This document shows positions 24,501 through 38,700 of a stretch of DNA of 64,000 nt, one piece after another (the first letter of the stretch is position 1; every line of letters begins with the position of its first letter). The notes under the pieces were generated by a model, which saw only the letters and a list, made by a program, of their open reading frames with translations, was not told the origin of the DNA and searched no databases. The translations under genes and the position numbers were made by a program. This DNA is from Watersipora subatra. Its lineage: Eukaryota > Bryozoa > Gymnolaemata > Cheilostomatida > Watersiporidae. The stretch lies in the NCBI RefSeq assembly GCF_963576615.1, contig NC_088714.1, forward strand, positions 3,658,001-3,722,000. Direction: 5' to 3'.

Positions 24501-27500
24501 TTGCATAACATTAAAACTAATACATTATACATAATTTTGTAAAAACTAAACATAGCCTAACAATTTGAATTACAAGTAAAAGTTAGATTAATAAAATAAT
24601 AACCATTATCTTATCATAAATACGCATGAATGAAAGCCTGAATCAGCGCAAGTTTAGTAGCCGAGTAGGTGATAGGAATACACAGCATAACCTACTCTAA
24701 GTTTGGTAGCCGAGTAGGTGATAGGAATACACAGCATAACCTACTCTAACTGACACACCATACAGTTTATATTAATTACTTTTCTTTACTTATCTTTTCC
24801 ATTTATCTTACTTTTACTTGGGAATGAGGTGGCCACTCAGTATGATGTCATGTTCTGATAAAAGGTTTTACAGATAGATCTACCAAAAGGCACAACTCAT
24901 GAGGACACTGATAGACCGCTCTTACTTAACCACGCATACAGTAAAACCTTTAACTGAACACCATCTCTATTTGCCTGCCTGCCAGAGGAAGGCAACCTAT
25001 TTTTCAACCCTTCCTTTATAGTCATGGAGGAAGGGTTGAAAAATAAGATCGCCATGGCATTCAATTAGAGATTTTATGGTAGCTCTGACAGAATTTAGGA
25101 TTATCTCCCATAGCAATACTCATTTACAAGACTTCCTGATCAGGAAGGCAAAGTTTAGAAAGAAACCTGCTGGCTTGGAACCAGAAACTCTATGCAATCA
25201 GAAGACACCATAAAACTGGTTTAATGAAACATTGAGTGTCCTCAAATCTAGATAACTGTAAGTGCTATGCCACTATTTATATCTTTCAATATGATGACCA
25301 TTTTAAAGCCACAGAGGGACATGAGGTGTTTGTAGTAATAGTTGTGAAATGCCAACTCTATGTGACTAAAAAGGACACAAGCGCATCAATCCATGCGTAC
25401 ACTTTGCGTGTACACAAAGCGCACACATGATGATACCTTCCACCATATCCATTAGCTATTGAGCTTATATTGCCATAGTTCCTGACTGTTCTTGTTGTAG
25501 CATTGAGAGAGTGGCACCAGCAGAAGACAGAATGCCACAGCTATAGTTTTTAAGGCTAAGCTAACAATTGGCTCAATTATCTAGCGTGCGTTAGAAACAG
25601 GGGAACTAATAGCTGTAAGCTTACATATAAATCACTGTCAATGTGGATAATTAGATAGCTACAGATCAGGTCATATGAAAAGCCAGCATTCCCAGCGTGC
25701 ACTTCAGTGCGTGAGTGGGATGTGCCGATAGTGAGTAGTGATTGATTTGGGTTCACTCACTTGGCTAACTAGTGACTAACAGCCGCGAGCAGAATGGAGC
25801 GCATCAACTACGACATAACCCCTTCCTGGATGGAGGACATCGACCAAGAGAGACTGAATGTTGTAATCAACTTCCTGGATGAAAAATGGACACTCAGTAT
25901 TGTTGCTGCCATCACCTATGGGGTGCTTATATTTGGTGGGCGTAGACTGATGGAAAACCACAAGAGATTCCAGCTGACCTACGCCTTAGTTGCATGGAAT
26001 GCCGCGTTGGCCGTCTTTAGTACACTGGGTGCTATAAGAATGATACCCAACCTGCACTACGCTCTCACTCACCAGAGCTTCCATGACTCCGTCTGTACGA
26101 CTCACTGGACCGAAGTCCCGGTCTTGCGGATCTGGATTGTTCTGTTTAGTCTATCAAAGATTGTAGAGCTCGGAGATACGGCGTTCATAGTGCTTCGCAA
26201 GCAACCACTAATCCTCTTGCACTGGTACCACCATATGACTGTGCTTATCTACACCTGGTTTAGTTTTACCGAGAGGACAAGCAGCGGTCGTTGGTATATC
26301 GCTATGAATTACTCGGTGCACTCCGCTATGTATACGTACTACGCCGCCAGAGCTCTCAGGTTTCGCCCACCGGAGTGGCTCAAAATGGGAATAACTATCT
26401 TCCAGCTCTCACAGATGGTAGTTGGTGTCTATATAGCTGTCTATGTTTACCAAGTGAAGGCGGCAGGCATAGAGTGTGGAGTTTCTACTCGAAATATGAG
26501 GTTATCATTTCTTATGTACTTTAGCTATTTCTTACTGTTTATGAGCTTCTTCTATGAAGCTTACATCAAAGCTAGGCCAACCTCTAAGACGAATGGGGTC
26601 GAAAAAAGCGCCTATATGTCTACTGAACAATCGAATGAGAATCTTAAAAATGGCACGAGCGAAGATGGCAGCGCCAAAGTCAGCACTATAACCCCTCGAT
26701 CTCTAAACGGAGGAGCGACCCATGAACATTCTAAAGGGCACTTGACGAGGTCAAAGAAAGAGCAATAGCTGTCTAACACTAGGAAATATAAGGTATACAG
26801 CTGATGATCATTTTAAGAGCAATAGCTGCCTAACACTAGGAAATATAAGGTATACAGCTGATGATCATTTTAAGAGCAATAGCTGCCTAACACTAGGAAA
26901 TATAAGGTATACAGCTGATGATCATTTAAACTTAGTCTTTTGGCAATCTCTCTGTATTAATTAGCTAATCCTAATCCTTCTGTAATAATTCAGATCTCTG
27001 GCAACATTTAAACTATTACAAGCTGTACTGACATTCTATAGATAATACAATGCAAAGGCTACACATTGTCCTTATCAGTACACGTGATACACTTCACACA
27101 AGGATGCGAGGGGCCACAGCGTTTATTCTCCATCAGTAGCTGACCCAATTACAAAAAGTAGGCGTGAGGCATGAATCTTATCTCTAGCCATGCATGACAT
27201 GCATAAGGAGTGATAACTTATTACTATAACAACAAAGGCATTGCTCTTTACTTTAAAATTCATTATCTCTGTTGCACATTCGAAGTTTCAAAGATATACT
27301 AGTCACTAGAAGTCAAAACATTAAGAGATGCTTTATCTTATAATTTGTACTATTCCATATGTTTGATGGAATACCAAAGGCCTTACAATATAATGCAACA
27401 CCTCGGTGATTTCATCAAGCCTAGGTCAGATGAATAATTGCTTCCGTCTAAGGAAACACAAACATACACAAGTTTGCCATAATCTTTTTATGTAAACAAA

Positions 27501-30500
27501 GGCTTAGGTAGCCTCCGTGGAGAAGCCTCACCTAGGGAAATAGTGAGAGCACTTGCGGCCGTTGACTCTAACCTGCTACAACATGACAGAGCATGCCATA
27601 ATTATTAGGTACGTTGAAGATTCAGTTCCTCAGCAAATGGAAATGATTAAGGGAATTGACATGCCGCAGTTTTTCAACTGATGCCTGTTCAAGCCTTATC
27701 ACTACAATCTCTATAAATAATCACGACACAGAAAATGTTAGACTCATAGCAGAGATAAAAGTAACATCAGGCAAAAATTGTGAAACTACGAGTATTTATA
27801 CTGTACATATGGTTTTTCTCTGCAAATATGCCATGTTCCCAAAGCTGCCTTTATAACTCCTATGCTAATGGCCGTTGATTATATTTCATTTAAATATCGA
27901 CCAACATATGCATATAGAACAGTACTGCTATGGTAGATGCGTTATAACGTTAGGGATACTTTGTGAAGGATAAACACGCACTCCCTGTCACTCTATCCTA
28001 TTATGTCCTGTAGCAGACCACAGCCAACACGAGCCTTGCCTAGCAGGAAGTGATAACCACCAGATGTTAAACTAGACTTTAAATAAAACAACATCCCTAT
28101 GTCTACCATGCCTCACTCTTATGCTTGTCTTAAACCACACATGGATTACAACTGCGTAGGGATGATTTCACTCACAAACATACGGCAGACAAGTGTAACT
28201 CCTGTATCAGTTCTGCAATAATCGCTACTTCTTAGAGATCAACTTGCACAAAATTTTAACAGATTTTATCAGAAAGTATCGGTATTTTTTATGATTTTTG
28301 AATGTTTTTTGATGTTTGAGGTTATCTGACTGCCATGATGTTTTAAGATTAGAATCAACAAAGCTTGATTGCGGTTAAAATGATCAGAAGAGAAATTCAT
28401 GCGAAATGACGTGACTAGTTGTTATTGTTGCTCTAGTTGATATCGTCTACTGCGTAGACGTTGAAGCGTGTTCTGTCTGTCTCTTTGCGACTACAAGAGT
28501 CATGATCGCGCTTTCGCTTCATCTGAGCGTTTTAATCGCGATCAAGTTTTGTCGATTTTCATCTTGAAACCTCATGGCACTCAGATCACCTCCAACATCA
28601 AAAACAGTCGCAAATGGTAGAATAATATCGATACTATCCGATAAAATCCACTAAAATCTTATGCAAGTTCATGTGTTTTGTGGAAGAAGTACAATGATTC
28701 CTGAAACTTCATGTTTGGACATAATTAATCATATTCAATTTTTTTAATCCTAAAGGTTGCACATTGCAAGTTCGCAGAAAAGAATTTGCTCAATCAAACT
28801 TGTTATGCAGGGTTGCATGATGAGCTGTAATTAACAGGGTGTTGGTTTTCCCAACTATGTTATGCTCGTTAGACATAACAGGACGTATGAAAACCAGTGC
28901 TCATAGGGAGTGTGTATTGTTACTTATCCTATCTAACAACTGGCTAGAGAAACAGAAGGTTAGTCATAGCTGCAAGTAATACCTCCATACTCATAAAAGC
29001 ATTGAAGTAATGTAAATTAGCGAAGCCAGCCCTGTCACAAGCAAAGCTAATCTAGCCAATTGTTAAACATTTTGAAATTTGATAAGAGACAGAATAGAGA
29101 TAACACTCCTAATCTCTGTAGAATTGTGTCACCGACCCAGAGCGGGCTGTTAGTCACAGAGCAGAGGCAGAGAATAGCAGTGCATTAGCCTGTTCCACAG
29201 CCCTAATATGGATAAATCCTTGAAACGGCTTCCTGTGGCTGTAACATGGTATCTCCAAAATGAATAAAGATATTTCAACTTTATAAGCAAATCAGAAAAT
29301 TTGGCAACTACGTAAAATACAATAGTTTGAGTCGTAATCGATATCTTCATTTAAAGGGAAATGGCTGATTAAAAATTAGTTAGCTTGCATTTTGCCTGAT
29401 GAATGCCTATAATCATTTTTCTAGTTTCGTTTAAAAAAATCACTTACTCCATCATGCGCTTTAGGAATTGCTAACACAACTTGTTTATTGTATTTCCTTG
29501 ATATACGGCAACAGAAATATACTAAAGGTATATACAACTACATTACTACATACATGTACAACTACTATATACAACTGCCTTCACTCTGTCAATATACATG
29601 TAGCTTACTTCATCACCAGAACTCACAGACTTATAAGTAATCGAAAACATGTCAGAGTTATTCATAGAGTTATTATGATATCTGTTCAGCGAGGAGACAA
29701 ATGCTACCCTTTCTCTAACTCTTCTTTAGCCTCTCTATTTACTGAGATCTTTTGAAAATGCCATGTTAAAATTACTTCAGGCGTTGAGTCAAAACTTTGC
29801 TGGAATTTTACATGCATGTTGTAAAATTTATATCTTGGGACCGCACTGAGAAGTTTTAATGAGCGCTATAATGTGAAACTCCCCACTATTAGTCAACTTA
29901 CAAACCTTAAAAACACACATACTCTACACTATTTTGCAATGTACAGTTCTATGAGCTGCTGCAGCAATGTATAGGCCTAGCCAATAACATTTGAATGAAG
30001 TATAACACCATCATAACGCAATCATAACACAATTATAACACAACCAAAACACCATCACAACACAATCATAATAATAATATTATCATATTATCATAATACA
30101 AATCAAAATAGACTGGGGTCCTAGAGGGATACTGTATCCAGAGTTTTTAGAGTAAAGCATTTGTCTAAATTCCTAGAAAGTTAGCATAGTCTGAGATCTT
30201 AGTTGAGTGCAATAGACTGAGATAATAGAGCGATAGATATCATATAGGGCAACCCCGACTAGGTGCAATCACCACTTTCAAGTACATACTGTAGGTAAAG
30301 ACTCAACTTAGTTGGAGTCTTGACAAATCAATCGATAACCCAAAATTCTATCCCGGGGAGGATGACAGGTAGAAAATCAGCTACTGATCAATCTGAGTTG
30401 CTATGGAAACGTCAACTGCTAGCTGTTGAAAACAAAATGAAAAAGACCAGCCAAGAGAGTAGTTATTAGTCTGATAGAAAGCACGGACACGAAAGGAATG

Positions 30501-32698
30501 GCGCACAGAGTAGGTATAATTTGTACCAACTGCTGACTTGTACATGTCGCAGCCGGAGCTGTTAAACATTTACACCTCTCACCTACTTACAATAGGAGGA
30601 GTAAAAGTACCTGCTAGGAGTCTTCAATTCACCTTCTTCCTTTACACTCAGCCATGTTATCCGCCCCAAGTAGTCTAGTTCAGCGTAGACTTTGCTGTTT
30701 TCCATCAAAATCCAGTCACTGCTACCCTGCGCATGGTTAGAGAACAATCTAGAACAACAGTTGATGTTTAATGGGTAGTAGGACAGTGCCTCGGTGCGAA
30801 TACCATGTCTGCGTGGATAAACTTTCAGATGCGTGTACATGTAGATACCGTTATGCATATAGATCTCTAATAGTATCTATGTGTATGTCTAGATACAGGA
30901 ATTAGTGTAAAGATCCGTTACAGCTAATGGAAGATGCCGATACAGTAGATGCTACTACAACGTAAATAATCTGTTCCGAGAACGTTTAAGTTATATGAAT
31001 GGTAAAACACATACAAATAGCTCAATCTGTCACAAGATCTTCCCAAAATCACCTTTTTTGCACTTAAAACAACTGAACTTTATAATTTAATGGCTGTACA
31101 ATAACTGTGGTATTATTAGTTTGTATGTTTGTAGATTTTCCTTTTTTTCCCACCTACGCTGGGTTTCAGGCCCATGATTACGGTAATTTTACGTTATGTG
31201 AAAAGGAGCACACGCTTACACTGCCAATCCAAATCAATTTTTTAACTTTTTTTCTCCACAGCAAGGTTTACTCTGCAAAAAAAAACCAAAAAATATCGTA
31301 TATGCCTAGAAAAATGGATACACCCTATTCGTCTTGTTCTCTCCCAAGGGCAGCAAGAGAGAACAATAATTTCAAGGATAACAAATATACTCTCGCAATT
31401 CAAATCGAATTTGAGAACATGCACCCACTTCATGCTTTACATTAAATGAAATTTTTACGTAGTATGATGTAAAAACTTTAAATAAATTTGTAAATTTCTG
31501 TGGAATCTATTTAAAAGGTTTAAGTTATAGGAGGGTCAACTTTATATGTACAGGTATGTATAAAATTTGTAAATCTCTATGTATAGTTATGTTTAGCAGA
31601 TTGTATATATACTAGAGTTATATGAGCGACAAGCCCACAATTAACCTTTTAAAAATGTATTCCTGCATTATTAATAGTAAACTATGAGAGGAAAACCATA
31701 ATCCTGAGCTTTCATACCATCAGTTTCATAACTAGCTCTGGAGAAAATTACATTTTGTGGGCATCTTGTAGTAGCCCGCAAGTAACAAACTTGAGAATCA
31801 GTCTATATAAACAAACTTACGGGAGTGCTAGCTTTCATTCTCTTCACACTGACTGGGATGAAGGATGGCATTGTAGGCTGGGATATAGCCAAGGCTCCAA
31901 CACTAACCAGCTGGTAGGCTCTACCTTTTAGATCCTCTTGCAAAATGTCTCCAAGAACACAGGCTGTCTCCACAGCCACCAACTCCGTGCGCGGCCAGGA
32001 CAGCGCATTACAAACCGTCAACACTCCTTCAGTCTTCAAATAAGATCTCTAATCTCAAATAGCCTCAAATCTCTCTAGTCTCGAATATGTAAACCCATCA
32101 AAGGTTGATGATGAGCAAGAATTGCTAACCATGTGTGCATGGCACATTCCAATTGGTCAATCATGTGTTTATGTAGTACATCCCAATTGGTCAACAATGT
32201 GTATATGTAGTACAGTTTGGTCGGTCCCCAGTACCAACATCAAAAAATAAAATTGTTTTCTCATCTGTGTAAACCCATGTAGGTGGGTAATGGTGTACTC
32301 AAGCACAGGTCACTTACGAGACCTGGGAGTTGGAGCAGCTGTAATTACAATTGTAATACCAGTAAATGTGGGTTGCCCAAATACCAGCAGATATCGACAC
32401 AGGTTAGTGCAGAAAAGCGCGCCATTGGGAACAACTAAGATCTTGAAGCGAGTGCTCAAACTCCAAGGTCTCTGGTAGGGGACCTGAGCTCGAGTAGACA
32501 TTACCAACTAAGTTGGGCTACCAGGGCTTAGGAAACAATATTTTACATATATACATGCATAGGATTTAATAATTTTTATGGTACCAACAAAAATATTAAA
32601 TCATTTGCAGCTTGTCAAATGAAGAGAACTGTTGTGTGAAACAAATTTGTAGTGAATAGCTAGGTATTTTAGTAATACCGGCTGTATATATATACATA

Positions 32699-32730
<32 letters not shown>

Positions 32731-35700
32731 GTATATATATATAGATATGTATGTATTCATATATATAAATATTATTTATATATATTATATATATATTTAT
32801 ATAAATACATATATACATATATATTTATATAAATATTTATTTATCTTCTATAGATATATTTCTCAAAGTCTGTGGATCTGTCTGCATTCCAGTTATAGAT
32901 ATTAAAATCTTGATATTAAAAACCCGCATTCTGATGGATTTGAACTCACGACAAGCTGTAACAAGCTTCTACTCCAGACGCTTTACAACTGAGCTAGAAA
33001 AGCATGGTAGACTTTTCATGGAGGTCTTTTCATATACCTCATATCCCAAGCGCATGCTAATTATTTTAGCATTGGGCCCACGCGTTACGATGTCTCTGTT
33101 CAGAAATATTTTAGGACCTAAGTGTATGCAATGCGATGCTTCTTCGTTTTTTACGTTAAAGCTAATAATTTACATGTATCCCAACCTTAAAACTTGGCGA
33201 TTTGTGTACTGATTAATTTATTAAAAGATTTACGTTGCTGAACGCGCTATGGCGAGTTACCCGTCTCCGTTATACGGTATACCCGGTATCGGTTATAATA
33301 AAAACTTTTCACAATGATAAAATTTCTGTTAAAAGTTTCAAGTTTACTAAAATACATACTAAAAGTTCCTTTCAAATATGTGTTTAGTAAACTAAATTCA
33401 TTTAAGTTACATTCAGCTTTTATGTTACACGTCTGTCTCGAAGGTAAGAACTCTCCATGTAGTACATTGTAATGTTATATTATCTTGCGGATGATAACCA
33501 CAAATTGCACTAAAGTCATTGTAGGTTCCTATAGTTACTAAGGTTAACATTGTATTTTGGTACTATTTTTAATGATGATGATTTTTACCAGGAGGTGATT
33601 GCATTAGATAACAACTATGGGTTTCTATACCACTCTATGTACGTCTATAGCCTACGATATTAGTCTACATGCCAATTTTTGCATGCCAACACTGAAACAA
33701 ACTGAAATCATATAATTGTATACCAAATAATTTTCGATTGTAATCGTAGCAAAATAGACTATATTTAGCCATTACTTGTTAATTATATAACATTTACATT
33801 TAAACACCTTTAAATTTTTATTTTTCCTTCAAATTTATTTCAACGAAAGGCTTCATTTAAGTTATGAAATTTTAAATTTACAATTGTTGGAAAATCTTTA
33901 CAGTTGTTTTATTTATTTTTAATTTAGTTGTACTGCACAAAAACTTTTTTGTCATGATATGAAGTTTGAAAGTTACAGTTGTTTGACAAAGTTTGAAAAC
34001 CTTTACAGTTGTTTTAAAACGCATTAAACGTTTTTAAACGCATTACGATGCCTCTGCTAATAACTATTTTGGGACCTAAGTTTATGCAACACGATACTTT
34101 TTCATTATTTTTTCGTTAGGGCTAATTTATTCCGCCCCCACGATACCGACAATAACTTATCTTGAACTTAAAATTTGACAATTTGCGTACTGATTATATA
34201 CAGTGGAACCTCGGTTCTTGGAGGCTTCGGTTCTCGACCAACTCGGTTTTCGACCAAAGATTTTGAGATTTGTTCGTCTCGGATCTGGAACATAAATAGT
34301 ATGCAGTATACAGTACAGTTTATGGCGTAAAATGTAAAATACTTTACCAAAGTTGTTTTCTCGCCTTGGAATGGATTAAAATTTACATACTTTTATTCTA
34401 ATATGAAAAATTGTTTCGGATCTCAAACAACTCGGTTTGCGAACAACCTTCTGAAACGTATTATGTTCGAGAACCGAGGTTACACTGTACGTAATTGAAA
34501 GATATAGGTCGCTGAAAATTATGAAATTTTAAATTTACAGTGGGTTGAAAACCTTAACAGTTAGTTTATTTATTTTTAATTTAGTTGTCCTGCACAAAAC
34601 TTTTGCCTCATGATATGAAGTTTGAAAGTTACAGTTGTTTGACAAAGTTTGAAAACCTTTACAGTTGTTTTTATTCTCTCTCTTAAGTTATTTCAACTAC
34701 ACAAAACACTTCTCTCATGATATGTAATTTGAAAGCTAGAATGGCAAACTTTGTTATATGTTAAATACAAATAAATTTTCTGTCCAAAAACTTTTTTATT
34801 ACCCGGGCAACGCCGGGTAGCACAGCTAGTATATATATACACGGTATATATCTCTCAAAGCATGTCATCTGTCTGTCTGTCTGTCTGTCAATCTGGCTAT
34901 AGCTATTAAAATCTTAATATTAAAATTCCACGTTCTGATGGATTTGAACTCACGACAAATGCAACGACAAGATTATTATCTGGACGCTCTACCACTGAAC
35001 TACAACGGCATATTGATCAAGGACATTTTTATATACCGCATAGGCTACCCCGTGCGCATGCTAATTATTTTAGCATTTCGCCCACATGTTATGATGCCCC
35101 TGTTAAGAAATATTGTTCGCAAGGTTCAATTACTATATCTGGGGTCATGGCCAATTTTTCTCAAACAGACAATTTCATTTTCAATTTCACAGAAAATTGA
35201 TTTGTATTTAACATATAACAACATTTGCCATTATAACTTTCAAAGTACATATCATGAGAGAAGTGTGTCGTGTAGTTGAAATAAATTAAGAGAAAAATAA
35301 AAACAACTGTAATGGTTTTAAAACTTTGTCAAACAACTGTACTTTTCAAGCTAGTAGCCTGGCATATTACCAATGGAAAACTCAACTAAGCTAGTTAATA
35401 AGGTTAGGCTTCCAATGACGGTAAGCCATGACTTTGAGTCTGTATTGTTGTCCAGCTCAGCTGTTCTAATAATAGCTATGGCCGAATTTCCAACAGACGG
35501 CCTTTGAGAAATATATGTATAGATAAACGTCGTAATCGCACGTTCGCTTCATCTGAGCGTTTTAACCGCGAACAAGTTTTATCGATTTTAATCTTGAAAC
35601 ATGCTGGCAATCTGATCACTTCAAACATCAAAAACTCACAAATTATAAAAAAATACTAGTATTTTCTGATAAGATTTACCAAAATTTTGTGCACGTACAT

Positions 35701-38700
35701 CTTTAATGCACATGCCATGTGACATAATATATAGGACGGAAAAATTCCATAAAATACTCTCACACTGGGTCGAAGCGAACATGGCTGCACAAGAAAAGCT
35801 TACAATGTGATGTGTCTCAGAAAAAGCAGCACCAAAAATGTGCATGTCTGAACAAGTTTGAACTTCTGCATATCCAAGTTGAGTGACACACTAAATGTTA
35901 CAGACCAGAAGCTAGTGACACCGCTTTTTTAATATATTACCAATAAAGTAGACGACTCCAAAAATGAAATTCAAAATAAAGACGCTCACTTTATCGCTAA
36001 TTTGTTGAAGGAGCTCTTCCTGCAAGGCTTTACCTTCTTTGATAATATTCGTGTAAATTGCCCTGGCATCTTTGTGAGTAGCCTCTATGCTTGAACCCGG
36101 CAGCACATCATGAAACTATGAAGTAATTTATTTTATGCTTTGCTCAAACATTCAAATGAAATGTAACGAAGAGAAGGAAACATGTACCTACATACTTCAG
36201 TTGGTAGATACTAAATGCTACAGATACAAACAACTTAAAAGATAAACAAAAAAGCAACTATAAGATTTAAAAAATAGCTATCTGTACCTGGTTTAACAGA
36301 ACTCCCTTCCAGAGCTTGTCTAGTGATATAAATGGATAAGGAGAGAGATCATGGATGTATGCAAGTGTTGAGAGGAACTCGAGGTTGTGCAGTAAAGATT
36401 CACATCTCCGGTTATACCACTTTATCTGTCAATCATAATATCAATATGTACTGTTGTACTAGTAACTCTATCAATATGTACTGTTTTACTAGTAACTCTA
36501 TCAATATGTACTGTTGTACTAGTAACTCTATCAATATGTACTGTTGTACTAGTAACTCTATCAATATGTACTGTTGTACTAGTAACTCTATCAATATGTT
36601 CTGTTTTACTAGTAACTCTATCAATATGTACTGTTGCAGTAGTAACTCTATCATTAAGTATGGCTCCAAAACAAATCATGAACTACCTTAGACTGGGTGG
36701 TGTAGGTACCATTGTGCATTTCGAGGTAGAGCTCTCCGGACCAAGTGCAAAGATTCCGTGCTTCTTTCTCTTCGATACTGGTGAAAAATTCTGCAGGAGT
36801 GGACAACTCAACTCTGAAGAAACACAAAATCACTATTACATACAGCGTCAGTTTTATAGTTGATGTTTTCACACATTGAAATCTGATCACAACAAGAAGA
36901 CATTATCAATAATCAATATATACACATCAACCAAACCAAAAGTAATGCATTGATTACACACCTGGGAAGTCCATCAATGTCCTTAAGTCTATCCAGGTTT
37001 TCCAGCATGTCCTGGGTGGGCCCCTGACCTCCATCTCCATGACCAAACAAATACAAACTTTTATTACTTCTACCCTTGTCCTCGAAGTTGGTGGATGTTT
37101 TCACCAGCTGCAAAAAAAACGTTACCAAACTAAAGACAAACTTCATAGTTGTAAGTATAACTGAGACGATACGGAGGACATAACATACAAACCAGACCCA
37201 TGGCTGGCAGACCTAAGCTCATGACTTGATCTTTCATAATTCTGAGGAATTACTATAGTGTAAACTGACATAAAATGGAAGAAAACATGGCTACGTACCT
37301 CACCTACTTCACCTTTCATGTGGTAACTGTCCCCCGGAGCAAAGTGTGACAAAACACAACTCCCATCCAACCCTTTCCAATAGAATGTGTGGTGCTACAG
37401 ATGTTAAGCAATGTTATAACAAGGATAGGCAGACATCGTTGTCTGATTTTATATATAGCTCTTAGTTAGCGACCTTGCTCAACCACGCCTACCTAGATTT
37501 GCACACATAGACCGAGATGAGTTATTCACATAGCCGAAACAACAGGCTGCCTGGAGTTCCGTTAGTATAAATACATAACTTTTTATTTATATTTGAATGT
37601 TCATAATCAGTCAACTCTGGTGTCTTCACGCATTTGTGCATCTGTTCTACTTACCTAAGTGGACTTCTGAGAAAGTGTCCAACTATTTAAAATGAGAATT
37701 AGTGAAAATAAACTTGCTATAAGGTAGCAAAAAGTCAGCAGAATGCCAACAATGAGGTCTACAGAAAGTCATCTCGCTAGTATAACAAATGGTTCGCGAG
37801 TCAGTAATTATAATTTCGATGGTAAGTCAGTAGTTATAGAGCTGTCAGTAGTTATAGAGTTGTCAGCAGTTATAGAGTTGTCAGTAGTTATAGAGCTGTC
37901 AGTAGTTATAGAGCTGTCAGTAGTTATAGAGCTGTCAGCAGTTATAGAGCTGTCAGCAGCTACAGCACTGTCAGTAGTTATAGAGTTGTCAGCAGTTACA
38001 GAGTTGTCAGCACTCACAGGAAACTTGTTGATAAGGTTCCAGCTGATCTTCTGAGTGAAAAATCTGTTCATTCCAAAATGAGAAATTATCTGCGGAAGCT
38101 GTGCCGAGTAGCCGAAAGTGTCTGGCAGCCAAAACTACAAGAACATTTAGTGTTGAGGTATGATTCAACAAAGCAACTACTCATAAAATCTGTTGCACAC
38201 ACCCAACAATTCATACATAAAATTGGTAAAGTTAAATTTTGTTCACTCACAGTCTAACATACGAAGTTAAGTAATTCGGAAATTTACTACCCGTGTCAAA
38301 AACCGTCATATGCTGGAGTAAATACCTCTATAAACATACACTGTAGTTTATTTGATTCGTTGCAAAGCTCAAAAACTAAACACTAAACACTTTATATAAT
38401 ACAAATAATTTAAAACGCATCATTTCATAAAGCTTTGAAAAGCCAACATTACAATTTAAATACTAAATTCTTCAATAAAAGGAAATTTTTAGGGAATGTA
38501 CCTTAGAGATAGATGAATTTAAGGGAAGGCTTGCGATGACAGATATGTAGGTCAAGAGGTGAAGGAAGTAATACAAATAGCCAGCCTAACTTACCAACTT
38601 TGACTAGACATAGTTGACACTGAACTTGGCTGATACAATTTTTACATTTTCAATTGTTTTTTACAGGTTTATTGATTTCATTCATTAAACCGTAGTGTTT

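Larger units (their letters stand above)
23471..25793. other. Intron 15 sequence upstream of the elongase
   Basis: No coding exon seen. It contains a tandem duplication at 24650-24757 and a MITE at 24949-25079. The ELOVL promoter should lie here, but I see no clear TATA box. Confidence 0.4.

Noticed and set aside
32910..33212. 100-codon plus-strand frame
   Set aside because: It lies inside a Helitron-like non-autonomous element and shows no known domain; the related copy at 34938 diverges by frameshifts.
36332..36691. Frame with repeated [14 protein letters not shown] units
   Set aside because: It is the intron 11 minisatellite read on the strand opposite to MAN2C1.
37743..38054. Frame with repeated ELSVVI units
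   Set aside because: It is the 18-bp intronic array plus exon 8 antisense.
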